Source: an uncultured Prevotellaceae bacterium
GTDB lineage: Bacteria > Bacteroidota > Bacteroidia > Bacteroidales > Muribaculaceae
Length of the DNA: 19,626 nt
Direction of reading: 5' to 3'
Assembly: GCA_937916085.1 (NCBI GenBank)
Contig: CALGGO010000085.1
Coordinates: forward strand, 1-19,626
The notes under the pieces are model-generated. The model had not been told where the DNA came from. It saw only the letters and a list, made by a program, of their open reading frames with translations, and searched no databases. Shown one piece after another: positions 6,866 through 14,967 of this stretch. Position numbers and translations under genes: made by a program. The stretch's first letter is position 1. Each line of letters begins with the position of its first letter.

Positions 6866-8413
6866 ATGACAAGAATAAATTTTTTACTTACTTTGCTTGC
6901 AGTGTTGTTTTTGGCATCTTGCTCCTCGGCCGACGAGAAGCTGCGCGCTCTGATTCCTGACGATGCCGTGGGAGTGGTGAGAATCAATCTTCCCAGCGTC
7001 CTTAACAAGGCTGGAATCAAGAGTGGTGAGGACAATGAAATCGTGGTTAATATCCCCGCCGACCTGAAGCAGACGATAGACGCTGCCAACGAGAATCTCG
7101 TTGACGACGTGAACATTTTTGGCGATGTGATAAGCAATCTGCCAGAGTCGGGCATCGATGTGAAGAACAATTGCTATGTGTTCTTGTCGCCAGGCACTTA
7201 CAGAACCGTGGCGCTGTTCCACCTCGACGATGAGGATAAAGCACTTGAGATGGTTAACAAGATTGCCGGAGGCAAGATGAAGGAGATGTCGGAGATTATG
7301 TTTGTGTCGCACCTCGACTATGGCTATGCCATTGACGACGATGTGCTGCTGATAGGACGCTACACTATTCCAGTGCCCGATGACAAGGCTAGTGCCGCCG
7401 CCAAGAAGATTTTTGACAAATCCTCGCCAAGTCTTCTGGAGAAAGACGAAGTGGCCAAGGCTATCGATGTGAAGGATTGTGATGTCACAGCTTATATCGA
7501 TGCCAAAGGTCTCCCCCTGATATTTGATGACTCTAACCTCAAACCTCTAATGGGCGAATTGTCGCCTATGAACCTCTTGGCAGGCTCGGGCATCAAGGCG
7601 ATGACGGCGACCGTCAATTTCAACGATTCGAAGAAGGGTGATGAGAAGGTGGAGATAGTCACCGATTTCATTTGCGCCAACAATAGTATTTATGGCTTAA
7701 TCTACGACAATATTATTGCTGCTGCCGATGGCGGAGATTGCGCCGAAGTGCTCTCGGCAGTGCCAGGCGACTTCGACACCTATTTTGCTGTTAAGGTGAA
7801 TGGCGCGGGAATATTGAAACTGCCCGGCTCGAGTATGCTGTTTGATAATCTTAATACCTTCCCTCTTACCAGTGGTGTGAATTGCAAAGGGATTATCTCG
7901 TCAATTAATGGCTCCCTTGTCTTTGGCATGCAGCAAGTGGGTGAGCATGATTACAATCTAGGAATCTCGGGACAGTCCTCCTCGCCACAAATGATAGTTG
8001 ATGAGATTGTGAATATAGCCAATCAACGTGGTCAAGCTCCTGACAAGAACGCCAATGGCGAATATGTCTATGACGACAAATATGGCTACGGTGACAAAGC
8101 TATCGCTATGAGCAACCGAGGCGGGGTAGTGTATATCAGATATGTCAATTATGTGCCCACTGGCGGAGCCGATAACCTGCCCGCACTTGCCGGTGTGCTG
8201 AACTCGTCGAAGATGGCATTATACCATCAAGTGAAGATAAATGACACTCCTGAGGGCTGCCTCTGCTGGGGACTGCACAACAAGACTCACGGCGAGGGAT
8301 TCTACTACACCTTCGACGAGAACGAGAATATCGTGCTCTCGGCACTTAAATTCCTGTGCTGGAGAGACCCCAGCAACATTGATGATGATGAGATTGGTTT
8401 AGCCGATTATTAA
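6866..8413 (+). CDS. DUF4836-family lipoprotein
   Basis: A 515-residue predicted lipoprotein of unknown function. A type II signal peptide with lipobox LASC places the lipidated cysteine at residue 19. The mature protein opens with LRALIPDDAVGVVRINLPSVL, the usual start of the DUF4836 family of Bacteroidota, and has the family's length. The rest is an alternation of short strands and helices, including GYGYGDKAIAM-like segments, without recognisable catalytic residues. The family often occurs as a single gene, as here. The assignment rests on remembered family pattern; the lipoprotein nature is seen directly. The leader contains the heptamer arrays. The convergent neighbour is separated by a MITE-like repeat, whose hairpins may end transcription from this side. 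Confidence 0.82.
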   Translation: MTRINFLLTLLAVLFLASCSSADEKLRALIPDDAVGVVRINLPSVLNKAGIKSGEDNEIVVNIPADLKQTIDAANENLVDDVNIFGDVISNLPESGIDVKNNCYVFLSPGTYRTVALFHLDDEDKALEMVNKIAGGKMKEMSEIMFVSHLDYGYAIDDDVLLIGRYTIPVPDDKASAAAKKIFDKSSPSLLEKDEVAKAIDVKDCDVTAYIDAKGLPLIFDDSNLKPLMGELSPMNLLAGSGIKAMTATVNFNDSKKGDEKVEIVTDFICANNSIYGLIYDNIIAAADGGDCAEVLSAVPGDFDTYFAVKVNGAGILKLPGSSMLFDNLNTFPLTSGVNCKGIISSINGSLVFGMQQVGEHDYNLGISGQSSSPQMIVDEIVNIANQRGQAPDKNANGEYVYDDKYGYGDKAIAMSNRGGVVYIRYVNYVPTGGADNLPALAGVLNSSKMALYHQVKINDTPEGCLCWGLHNKTHGEGFYYTFDENENIVLSALKFLCWRDPSNIDDDEIGLADY

Positions 8414-8430
8414 TCACGTTTAATAGAACA

Positions 8431-8622
8431 AGAGGCTGTGTCAAATTGTGGAATCTAATGATAACTCCTCCTCTAAGATAGAGGAGGTGCCCGTAGGGCG
8501 GAGGAGTATGAAAGTGTTGATAATCAATAATATTTTAAATTCGTGAATCTGTCATACTCCCCCCAGCCCCCTCTATCTTAGAGGGGGAGCTGTAACAAAT
8601 ATCGATTTTTGACACACCCTTT
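8431..8622. mobile_element. MITE-like nested inverted repeat, about 192 bp
   Basis: Terminal inverted repeats of 15 bases match at 13: AGAGGCTGTGTCAAA (8431-8445) and the complement of TTTGACACACCCTTT (8608-8622). Inside lies a second, imperfect inverted repeat (about 8465-8511 with 8552-8593) sharing GGAGTATGA at its inner edge. Each inner arm is itself a hairpin: CCTCCTCTA-AGA-TAGAGGAGG (8467-8487) and CCCCCTCTA-TCT-TAGAGGGGG (8567-8587). No transposase is encoded, as expected of a non-autonomous element. It occupies nearly the whole gap between two convergent genes and ends one base before the murU-like stop codon, so it could also act as a two-way terminator. No clear target-site duplication was found. 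Confidence 0.8.
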
Positions 8623-8623
8623 T

Positions 8624-9364
8624 TTATTTTACCATATCTTCGGCTTCTTTCAGGGTCTCGGGCTTGCCCACGTCGAGCCAGGTGTAGGGCGTCTCTTGCA
8701 CATATCCTTTTATAAGGTGGTTGTGGCACTCATCAACGTAAAATGGGGTGGTCGAGAACTTAGCCTGATGAGCTTTAGAATACCGTTCCAACTCCTCAAA
8801 GATGCTTGGCGATATCACGTGGATGCCGCCAAATGCCAGTTCGTGCATGCCTTTCTTGTAGATGAAATGCTCCGGGCGTGTCTCGCCAGTCGATTTGTTG
8901 ACCCACCCTTGCAAGCGGTATTTGTCGTCGAAGACAAAATAACGACTCGTCTTGCGGTTTTTCACCAGCACAGTTGCCATAGCGCCGCTATCCACATGGC
9001 TTTGGTACATGGCACGCAGGTCGAGGTCGGTCAAGATGTCGGCGTTATGCACGAGAAACGGTTCGTCGCCATCAAGGAAAGGGCGTGCTTTGAGTATGCC
9101 GCCTCCTGTCTCTAGCACCATGTCGCGCTCGTCGCTGATGTGGAGGTTGAGCCCGAAGTTATCGTTCTCATTGAGGAAGTCGATTATTTTCTGCCCAAAA
9201 TGATGGATGTTGATGGTGATATCGTCAAATCCTGCCTCAGCGAGTCGATGAATCACCCGCTCGAGCATGGTCTTGCCGCCAATCTCCACCAGAGCCTTCG
9301 GTCGGTCGTTAGTCAAAGGGCGCAGCCGGGTACCGAGACCCGCCGCAAAAATCATCGCTTTCAT
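8624..9364 (-). CDS. MurU-like sugar-1-phosphate nucleotidyltransferase
   Basis: A 246-residue member of the NTP_transferase family (GlmU/RmlA-type fold). The N-terminal signature AAGLGTRLRPLT with PKAL (about 7-25) binds the nucleotide, and HNADILTDLD supplies the metal-binding aspartate. The length matches MurU, which makes UDP-MurNAc from MurNAc-1-phosphate and UTP in the peptidoglycan recycling route known from Pseudomonas. There is no C-terminal acyltransferase hexapeptide domain, which argues against GlmU. Its start codon overlaps the stop codon of the upstream kinase gene (ATGA), so translation is probably coupled; the kinase is the AmgK-like partner expected for MurU. The substrate is inferred from this pairing; another sugar-1-phosphate, such as a mannose-type one, is possible. 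Confidence 0.8.
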   Translation of the reverse strand: MKAMIFAAGLGTRLRPLTNDRPKALVEIGGKTMLERVIHRLAEAGFDDITINIHHFGQKIIDFLNENDNFGLNLHISDERDMVLETGGGILKARPFLDGDEPFLVHNADILTDLDLRAMYQSHVDSGAMATVLVKNRKTSRYFVFDDKYRLQGWVNKSTGETRPEHFIYKKGMHELAFGGIHVISPSIFEELERYSKAHQAKFSTTPFYVDECHNHLIKGYVQETPYTWLDVGKPETLKEAEDMVK

Positions 9365-10833
9365 TCGTTCACGGGATTGAAAGTGCGGTCATGGCCGCTC
9401 TGCTCGCGATGCGTGAGCTCGACTCGCACGTTGAATTTCTTATAGATGTGCTCAGCCACATGCTGTGCGGCATACACCGAACGGTGCTGCCCGCCTGTGC
9501 AGCCGAAACACACCATCAGGTCGGTGAAGTTGCGCTTCATGTAGCGCTCCACCGATTCATCAACCATGGCATAGACGTGAACGAGCCATTGGTCGATAGT
9601 GCTTTCTTTCTGCAGGAACTTGATTACGTTATCATCAAGACCTGTGAAGGCTTTGTACTTGTCGTATTTGCCGGGGTTGTTCAGGGCGCGGCAGTCAAAC
9701 ACATAGCCACCTCCGTTGCCCGACGGGTCATGTGGGATGCCTTTTTTGTAAGCAAAACTCATGACTCTCACTGTGAGCGACTTCTCCTCGCTGGTGAAGT
9801 CTTTAAGATTCACGAGCTCGTTGATTATCTCGCTCAAGTAGGGGTATCGGTCAAAAGACTTCTTAGTCACCAGCTTGCGCAAGTTGGCGATGGCAGGCAC
9901 GATGCTGTTTTTCATGAAGTCGGGCTTCTTCTCGAAATATCCTCTGAAGCCGTAAGCGCCGAGCACTTGCAGGGTGCGGAACAGCACGAAAAGTCGCAAA
10001 TTCTCCAAGAACATATTTTCGTCGAGGTCGGGCTTGTAGGTTTTAAGCTGCTTGATGTAAGCCTCGATGAGTTCTTTTTTCAGGTCCTCGGGGTACTTGG
10101 CGCGCGACTGCCACACAAACGAGGCTACATCGTAGTAGTAAGGTCCGCGTCGGCCACCCTGGAAGTCAATATATGCTAGTTTGCAATCGGCAGTGTGCTC
10201 AGTGTCACCGACGAGCATGACATTGCGCGACTGGAAATCTCGGTACATGAAAGTGTCGCTTGGAACCGCCAGCAAATCGCTTGTGAGGCATTCGAAGTCG
10301 TTTTCCAATTTGCTCTCATTGAATATTACTCCAGTGGCTTTCAGAAAACAATACTTGAAATAGTTGAGATCCCACTTGATAGAACGCTCGTCGAAACACT
10401 CGGCGGGGTAACACTTGCTGTAGTCAAAACCTTGTGTGCCAAGGAACTGAATGTCGCACAAGTCTCTCATGGCGCGGCGCAGTAGCTCTTTCTCCTCATT
10501 GGTGAATGCGTGAGTGATGCTGCTGCGGCGAATTTTGTTCCACAAGATATTTTCGGGTTTGCCGCCCAAGTCTTCTTGGATATAGACCATGTGATCCTTG
10601 CTGACTCCATAAACGGCAGGCACCGACAATCCTTTATCCCTAAAGTGGTTAGCCATATATATGAAAGCCTCGTTTTCTTCCCGCGACTCACCGACGACAC
10701 CAACAATCGATTTACTGCCCGAGAGGCGGTAGTAACTGCGGTTTGAGCCTGCCTTATCCATTAATTTTATTTCGGTGGGCTCACTGCCAACACAACTTTT
10801 ATATAACTCTTTTAAACTCTCTTTAGGATCCAT
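9361..10833 (-). CDS. Fusion: AmgK-like sugar kinase and RapZ C-terminal domain
   Basis: A 490-residue two-domain cytoplasmic protein. Residues about 1-335 are an aminoglycoside-phosphotransferase-fold kinase of the AmgK type: catalytic loop YRDFQSRN (197-204, D199) and metal-binding IDFQGGRRGP (222-231). AmgK phosphorylates the anomeric hydroxyl of MurNAc and GlcNAc. Residues about 354-477 match the C-terminal domain of RapZ: SFAYKKGIP, YVFDCRALNNPG, FTGLDDNV and the signature GCTGGQHRSV (444-453). In Escherichia coli that domain binds glucosamine-6-phosphate and small RNAs. The Walker-type kinase domain normally found at the RapZ N-terminus is absent, its place taken by the APH kinase. The gene overlaps the murU-like gene by 4 bp. 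The fusion is probably typical of Bacteroidota, since it is intact and in a sensible operon. The biochemical substrate is inferred. Confidence 0.85.
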   Translation of the reverse strand: MDPKESLKELYKSCVGSEPTEIKLMDKAGSNRSYYRLSGSKSIVGVVGESREENEAFIYMANHFRDKGLSVPAVYGVSKDHMVYIQEDLGGKPENILWNKIRRSSITHAFTNEEKELLRRAMRDLCDIQFLGTQGFDYSKCYPAECFDERSIKWDLNYFKYCFLKATGVIFNESKLENDFECLTSDLLAVPSDTFMYRDFQSRNVMLVGDTEHTADCKLAYIDFQGGRRGPYYYDVASFVWQSRAKYPEDLKKELIEAYIKQLKTYKPDLDENMFLENLRLFVLFRTLQVLGAYGFRGYFEKKPDFMKNSIVPAIANLRKLVTKKSFDRYPYLSEIINELVNLKDFTSEEKSLTVRVMSFAYKKGIPHDPSGNGGGYVFDCRALNNPGKYDKYKAFTGLDDNVIKFLQKESTIDQWLVHVYAMVDESVERYMKRNFTDLMVCFGCTGGQHRSVYAAQHVAEHIYKKFNVRVELTHREQSGHDRTFNPVNE

Positions 10834-10856
10834 ATATTACTCTTTTTATTTGCAAG

Positions 10857-10864
10857 CAAAGTTA
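10857..10864 (-). promoter_or_regulatory. Likely -7 box for the kinase-RapZ fusion operon
   Basis: On the minus strand TAACTTTG (10864 down to 10857) fits TAnnTTTG and lies 23 bases before the start codon. The -33 region shows no good TTTG at the usual distance. The 84-base gap after prfC has no terminator-like hairpin, so read-through from prfC is also possible. Confidence 0.5.
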
Positions 10865-10917
10865 GCGGTTTACTAAATACTGGCAGTAAAGTTTATTGTT
10901 AAAATAGCACAAATGGG

Positions 10918-12537
10918 CTAAAACTCGCTGGTGAAATGGAATTTTATCTTGGGGAAGTCCTGCTGCGCCATTTGCAGCACATAGCCCGAGTCGGCGAGGA
11001 ACACGTCGCGGCCCTCGGTGTCGAGAGCCATGAACTGATGCTTGCGATGCTTGAAGGCGTCAAGGGCTTCCTGGTCTTCGCTCTCTATCCAGCAGGCCTT
11101 ATAGAGGCTGATGGGCTCCCATCGGCACTGGGCGTTGTACTCGTGAAGCAAGCGATATTGAATTACCTCAAACTGCAGCTGTCCCACTGTTCCCACAATC
11201 TTGCGATTGTTGAACTGGTTTACAAAAAGCTGTGCCACACCCTCGTCCATGAGTTGGGCGATGCCTTTGTTGAGCTGCTTGGTCTTCATCGGGTCGTTGT
11301 TCTCGATGTACTTGAACATCTCGGGAGAGAAGCTGGGCAGACCTTTGAAGTGCAGATTCTCGCCCTCGGTGAGAGTGTCGCCAATCTTGAAGATGCTGCC
11401 GCTGTCGGGCAAGCCTATCACATCGCCTGGAAACGCCTCGTCAACCACGTCCTTGCGCTGCGCCATGAAGGCGGTGGGGGCACTGAAGCGGTAGGTCTTG
11501 CCGCTGCGCACATGCAGATAGGTTGCGTTGCGGTGGAACACTCCCGAGCAAATTTTCACGAAGGCGATGCAGCTGCGGTGGTTCGGGTCCATATTGGCTT
11601 GAATCTTGAACACGAAACCAGTGAATTTCTCCTCATTAGGCTCTACTTTACGCTCAATGGCCTGGACTGGCTTTGGCGACGGCGCGATCTTTATAAAGCA
11701 GTCGAGCAGCTCTTTCACGCCGAAGGTGTTGAGAGCCGAGCCAAAGAATACTGGCGCCACTTGTGCTTCGAGATAGTCGTTCACGTCGAAGTCGGGATAT
11801 ACGCCCTCTACAAGCTCAATGTCCTCACGCAATTTCTGGGCATCATTGGCACCCACCTGCTTGTCGATCTCGGGGGAATTGATGTCGTCAATCTCTACGC
11901 GCTCGGTGACGTGCTGCTTGTCGGGCTTGAACAGGTCGAGGCTTTGCTCATATATATTATAAACACCCTTGAAACTTGCGCCTATGTTGATGGGCCATGT
12001 TAAAGGTCTAACCGAGATTTTCAGCTCCTGCTCCAGCTCATCGAGGATATCGAATGGGTCACGACCTTCACGGTCGAGCTTGTTGACGAAGATTATTACT
12101 GGCGTGTTGCGCATGCGGCACACCTCCATCAACTTGCGCGTCTGTGTCTCCACACCCTTTGCCACATCGACCACGATAATGACGCTATCGACAGCCGTCA
12201 AGGTGCGGTAGGTGTCCTCGGCGAAGTCCTGGTGTCCAGGGGTGTCGAGGATATTGATTTTATAGTCGTTATAGTTGAACCCCATCACCGAGGTTGCCAC
12301 CGAGATGCCACGCTGCTTCTCGATGTCCATCCAGTCGCTGGTGGCGGTTTTCCTGATTTTGTTGGATTTCACGGCACCTGCCACATGGATAGCTCCACCA
12401 AAGAGCAATAGCTTCTCGGTCAAGGTTGTCTTTCCCGCATCAGGGTGTGAGATGATGGCAAAGGTGCGCCGCTTGGTTATTTCGTCGTTAAAAGCCACAG
12501 TTGTTATTATTCTTTTTGTTGTTTGTTGCGATGGCAT
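10918..12537 (-). CDS. prfC: Peptide chain release factor 3
   Basis: A GTPase that recycles release factors 1 and 2 from the ribosome after peptide release. The 539-residue product is close to the usual RF3 length of about 530. GTPase motifs are HPDAGKTT (31-38), DTPGH (98-102) and NKLD (152-155), and the RF3-type N-terminal text RRTFAIISHPDAGKTTLTEKLLLFGGAI is present. Domain II and the RF3 C-terminal domain follow, e.g. VGTVGQLQFEVIQYRL. The ATG at 12537 adds about 13 residues relative to many homologues; a GTG at 12498 preceded by an A-rich stretch is a possible alternative start. It follows the rmlD-like gene by 15 bases and is probably the last gene of the regulator operon. Confidence 0.96.
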   Translation of the reverse strand: MPSQQTTKRIITTVAFNDEITKRRTFAIISHPDAGKTTLTEKLLLFGGAIHVAGAVKSNKIRKTATSDWMDIEKQRGISVATSVMGFNYNDYKINILDTPGHQDFAEDTYRTLTAVDSVIIVVDVAKGVETQTRKLMEVCRMRNTPVIIFVNKLDREGRDPFDILDELEQELKISVRPLTWPINIGASFKGVYNIYEQSLDLFKPDKQHVTERVEIDDINSPEIDKQVGANDAQKLREDIELVEGVYPDFDVNDYLEAQVAPVFFGSALNTFGVKELLDCFIKIAPSPKPVQAIERKVEPNEEKFTGFVFKIQANMDPNHRSCIAFVKICSGVFHRNATYLHVRSGKTYRFSAPTAFMAQRKDVVDEAFPGDVIGLPDSGSIFKIGDTLTEGENLHFKGLPSFSPEMFKYIENNDPMKTKQLNKGIAQLMDEGVAQLFVNQFNNRKIVGTVGQLQFEVIQYRLLHEYNAQCRWEPISLYKACWIESEDQEALDAFKHRKHQFMALDTEGRDVFLADSGYVLQMAQQDFPKIKFHFTSEF

Positions 12538-12552
12538 CGCAACAGACAGAAC

Positions 12553-13425
12553 CTATTGATTGTTGTTTAAAATATTAATGCATTGAGTGAGGCTTTCTTC
12601 CCAGTGCGGGATTTCGATGCCTAGGGTTTTCTTTATCTTGCTCTTGTCGAGCACGCTGTAGTGAGGGCGTGTGGCGGGAGTGGGGTAGTCCTCGGTAGTG
12701 CATGGCAGCACATGGCAGGTGGTGATGCCTGCTATGCGATGGATGGCGAGGGTGAAGTCATACCACGAAATCGCGCCTTCATTGCTGAAGTGATATATGC
12801 CTGGATGCCACACGTCGCAGTCGATGAAAGTCTTGATCACACTGGCGAGGTCGAGGGCATAGGTGGGTGTTCCCACTTGGTCGCACACCACGCGCAAGGT
12901 CTCGCGGCTGCGCCCAAGCTCGGTCATAGTTTTCACAAAGTTCTTGCCATGAGGCGAGTAGAGCCATGCAGTGCGGATGATGATGCTCTCGGGGGCAACG
13001 TCAATAATATGTTTCTCGCCGTCGGCCTTGGTGCTGCCATAGACCGAAGTGGGACACACTGGGTCGTCCTCTCGGTAGGGGCGGCAGTTGGTGCCGTCAA
13101 ACACATAATCGGTGGAGACATGAACCAGTTTTGCACCGTGCTTGTGGGCTGTTTGTGCCAGCAGAGTAGGGGCTTCCACATTAAGTTTCGTGCATAGCTC
13201 CATATTGCTCTCGGCAGCGTCAACAGCGGTATAGGCAGCGCAGTTTACAATGTAGTCAACCTTGTTGCTGAGCACGCAGTCCTCGATGGCTTGAGCATCG
13301 GTAATGTCGAGTTCCTCCACATCGGTGTAGATGGCATTGACGAAGATGTCCTCATCGAGCACCTTTCGCATCTCGCGTCCTAACTGGCCATTTGCGCCAG
13401 TTATAAGAATATTTTTCTTATTCAT
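12553..13425 (-). CDS. rfbD: dTDP-4-dehydrorhamnose reductase
   Basis: An NADPH-dependent reductase for the last step of dTDP-L-rhamnose synthesis, used for surface polysaccharides. The 290-residue short-chain dehydrogenase has the nucleotide-binding GANGQLG (10-16), STDYVFDG (104-111) and the catalytic YGSTK (Y129, K133), all typical of RmlD. The length is normal. Its usual partners (rmlA, rmlB, rmlC) are absent from the window; instead it lies 2 bases after a DUF4924 gene and 15 bases before prfC. A related NDP-sugar reductase cannot be excluded from sequence alone. Confidence 0.92.
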   Translation of the reverse strand: MNKKNILITGANGQLGREMRKVLDEDIFVNAIYTDVEELDITDAQAIEDCVLSNKVDYIVNCAAYTAVDAAESNMELCTKLNVEAPTLLAQTAHKHGAKLVHVSTDYVFDGTNCRPYREDDPVCPTSVYGSTKADGEKHIIDVAPESIIIRTAWLYSPHGKNFVKTMTELGRSRETLRVVCDQVGTPTYALDLASVIKTFIDCDVWHPGIYHFSNEGAISWYDFTLAIHRIAGITTCHVLPCTTEDYPTPATRPHYSVLDKSKIKKTLGIEIPHWEESLTQCINILNNNQ

Positions 13426-13427
13426 AG

Positions 13428-13985
13428 TTATTGAACTTCGTCTTCAAAAATCGGTTTGTCTTCGTCTTTCTTAAAATATGCTGCAAGGGTGCCTATGAAG
13501 TGCGAAATCTGATTAATGGCAATTTGTGTGTCTTTGCCAATCTCTTTGCCTTGCAGTTTGAGCATCAGAGTGCCATATAATGCATTGAAGCAGGTCTCGA
13601 GTTCTCCCGCCTGTTGTGCCTCGGGGGTCTTGGCTCGCAGTTCCACGATAAATGGCAGAGTCTTGTAGAACTCGGCTCCATATTCGGGATGCTTTGTGCT
13701 CTTGAGCAACTCGTTGTGCAAGTCGGTGAGTCTTATGAGCACATTCTTGTTGATTTGCAGATGCCCGGTCTCTTTTTTGCCCTCGTGCTGCATCATCATG
13801 ATGAGACCTTCCCACCAGTCTATAATCTCCTTGCGGGTATCGTCATCAACGTCATAGTGGTCGATGATTCCTGCCTTAATCTTATTGATGTCGAGTCCGA
13901 AGGCGCGTATAATATCCTCCACCTGCCACATGTAGAGCAGGTATTCGGCGATGTTCTCTTTACGTTTGGATTTAGCTATAATCAT
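13428..13985 (-). CDS. DUF4924-family protein
   Basis: A 185-residue cytoplasmic helical protein of unknown function, matching the remembered DUF4924 family of Bacteroidota by its start MIIAKSKRKENIAEYLLYMWQ and its VEDIIRAF continuation. There is no signal peptide or membrane segment. The ATG at 13985 is chosen because the longer in-frame version (from 14081) would be translated from the octamer array and an AT-rich stretch. It is followed 2 bases later by the rmlD-like gene and preceded by a 104-base gap holding the array at 14026-14089. It is probably in one transcript with the Crp-type regulator upstream. Confidence 0.8.
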   Translation of the reverse strand: MIIAKSKRKENIAEYLLYMWQVEDIIRAFGLDINKIKAGIIDHYDVDDDTRKEIIDWWEGLIMMMQHEGKKETGHLQINKNVLIRLTDLHNELLKSTKHPEYGAEFYKTLPFIVELRAKTPEAQQAGELETCFNALYGTLMLKLQGKEIGKDTQIAINQISHFIGTLAAYFKKDEDKPIFEDEVQ

Positions 13986-14025
13986 ATATAAAAAACAAAA
14001 GACGGTAAATGGAGCAGTAAAAAAA

Positions 14026-14089
14026 CGAATTCTCGAATTTTCGAATGCTCGAATGCTCGAATTTTCGAGTATTCGAAGCATCGCTATCG
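14026..14089. repeat. Octamer array (CGAATnnT) directly 3' of the regulator gene
   Basis: Eight phased 8-base units: CGAATTCT, CGAATTTT, CGAATGCT (twice), CGAATTTT, CGAGTATT, CGAAGCAT and a degenerate CGCTATCG. The last base touches the stop codon of the Crp-type gene (14090-14092). Degeneracy increases toward the stop codon. TTCGAA-type self-complementary words allow many alternative short pairings. Confidence 0.88.
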
Positions 14090-14791
14090 CTAACCGAACT
14101 TGCTGATTTGTCGCAGTTTCGCTTCATCCACAATCTTGATGCGGCGACCGTCAACGGTGATGATGCGCTCCTGGGCAAATGCCGACAGGGTGCGTATGGC
14201 GTTGCTCGTGGTCATGTTCGACAAGTTGGCGACATCCTCGCGTGCCATATAGATTTTCAACGTCTTGCCGTCGTCCTCAAAGCCATAATTGTCGATGAGC
14301 AGAATTAGAGCCTCGGCAAGGCGACCGCGTATGTGTTTCTGTGTAAGCGTCACAATCTTGGTGTCGCTGCCGCCTAGGTTCTTTGACAACTCATGGATGA
14401 AGAACCAAGCCAAATCGCGATTGTTGTCAATCATACTCTTCACCACGTCCATGGGAATGGAACCTACTGTCGAAGCCTCAAACGCCGCAGCGCTTGACAC
14501 ATAAGGCTCTCTAGCGAAATAGGCACGATAACCAAAATACTGGATGGGGCGGTAAAGTCGTAGAATCTGCTGCCTGCCACCTATGCCGTCTTTATAGAGT
14601 TTCACCTTGCCTTTGAGCAGGCACCACAGATACACTGGATTATCTTTCTCGGCATAGATGATTTGATTCTTCTTGAAGTTGTGAATCTCAAAATTGTCGG
14701 TAATATGGTGCTTTTCCTCTGATTTGAGTAGGCTCCATATCTCAGCCAAATCTTCGCTTATTACCTTTTCCAGAGTGCTTTTTATACTCAT
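14090..14791 (-). CDS. Crp/Fnr-family transcriptional regulator
   Basis: A 233-residue DNA-binding regulator. Residues about 15-125 form a cyclic-nucleotide-binding-type beta barrel (e.g. IIYAEKDNPVYLWCLLKGKVKLY). A linker helix follows, then a winged helix-turn-helix at about 152-225, with AREDVANLSNMTTSNAIRTLSAF (about 183-205) as the recognition element. The Arg-Ser pair that contacts cAMP in Crp is not seen (PYVSSAAAFEAS instead), and there are no Fnr-type cysteine clusters, so the effector is unknown. A well-formed promoter lies just upstream, and the gene is divergent from gltX. It probably leads a transcript with the DUF4924, rmlD-like and prfC genes. Confidence 0.9.
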   Translation of the reverse strand: MSIKSTLEKVISEDLAEIWSLLKSEEKHHITDNFEIHNFKKNQIIYAEKDNPVYLWCLLKGKVKLYKDGIGGRQQILRLYRPIQYFGYRAYFAREPYVSSAAAFEASTVGSIPMDVVKSMIDNNRDLAWFFIHELSKNLGGSDTKIVTLTQKHIRGRLAEALILLIDNYGFEDDGKTLKIYMAREDVANLSNMTTSNAIRTLSAFAQERIITVDGRRIKIVDEAKLRQISKFG

Positions 14792-14819
14792 CTGCTTTAC
14801 AATTATGCTTTAAAACATG

Positions 14820-14850
14820 CAAAATTAGTACATTTCTACCACTCTACAAA
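14820..14850 (-). promoter_or_regulatory. Bacteroidota-type promoter of the Crp/Fnr regulator
   Basis: On the minus strand the -33 TTTG (14850 down to 14847) and the -7 TAATTTTG (14827 down to 14820) are 19 bases apart, a full consensus match. Transcription would start near 14812, about 20 bases before the start codon. Confidence 0.8.
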
Positions 14851-14884
14851 AAATAATGGTGCAATTTTTTGTGTTAAAGAAAAA

Positions 14885-14926
14885 ACTGGTGACTGATAAC
14901 TGATAACTGACAACTTTTTACTAACT
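14885..14926. repeat. Heptamer array (ACTGATA) entering the gltX promoter
   Basis: Six phased 7-base units: ACTGGTG, ACTGATA, ACTGATA, ACTGACA, ACTTTTT and ACTAACT. The last unit contributes the first bases of the -7 box at 14922-14929, and the array fills the place of the -33 element. Confidence 0.8.
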
Positions 14927-14929
14927 TTG
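14922..14929 (+). promoter_or_regulatory. Likely -7 box for gltX
   Basis: TAACTTTG fits TAnnTTTG and lies 38 bases before the gltX start codon. No TTTG is seen at the -33 distance, where the heptamer array lies. Confidence 0.6.
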
Positions 14930-14967
14930 CACCCGATTTTCAAGAAACTATAAATAATGCACTATAT

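Noticed and set aside
8535..8729. Small minus-strand open frame over the MITE-like element
   Set aside because: It reads through the inverted repeat and into the 3' end of the murU-like gene in another frame; no protein family resemblance.
10936..12003. Plus-strand open frame of 355 codons opposite prfC
   Set aside because: Shadow of the RF3 gene, whose GTPase motifs are unambiguous on the minus strand.
13986..14081. N-terminal extension of the DUF4924 protein from the ATG at 14081
   Set aside because: It would be encoded by the octamer array and an AT-rich run; the family start MIIAKSKRKENIAEYLL lies at 13985.
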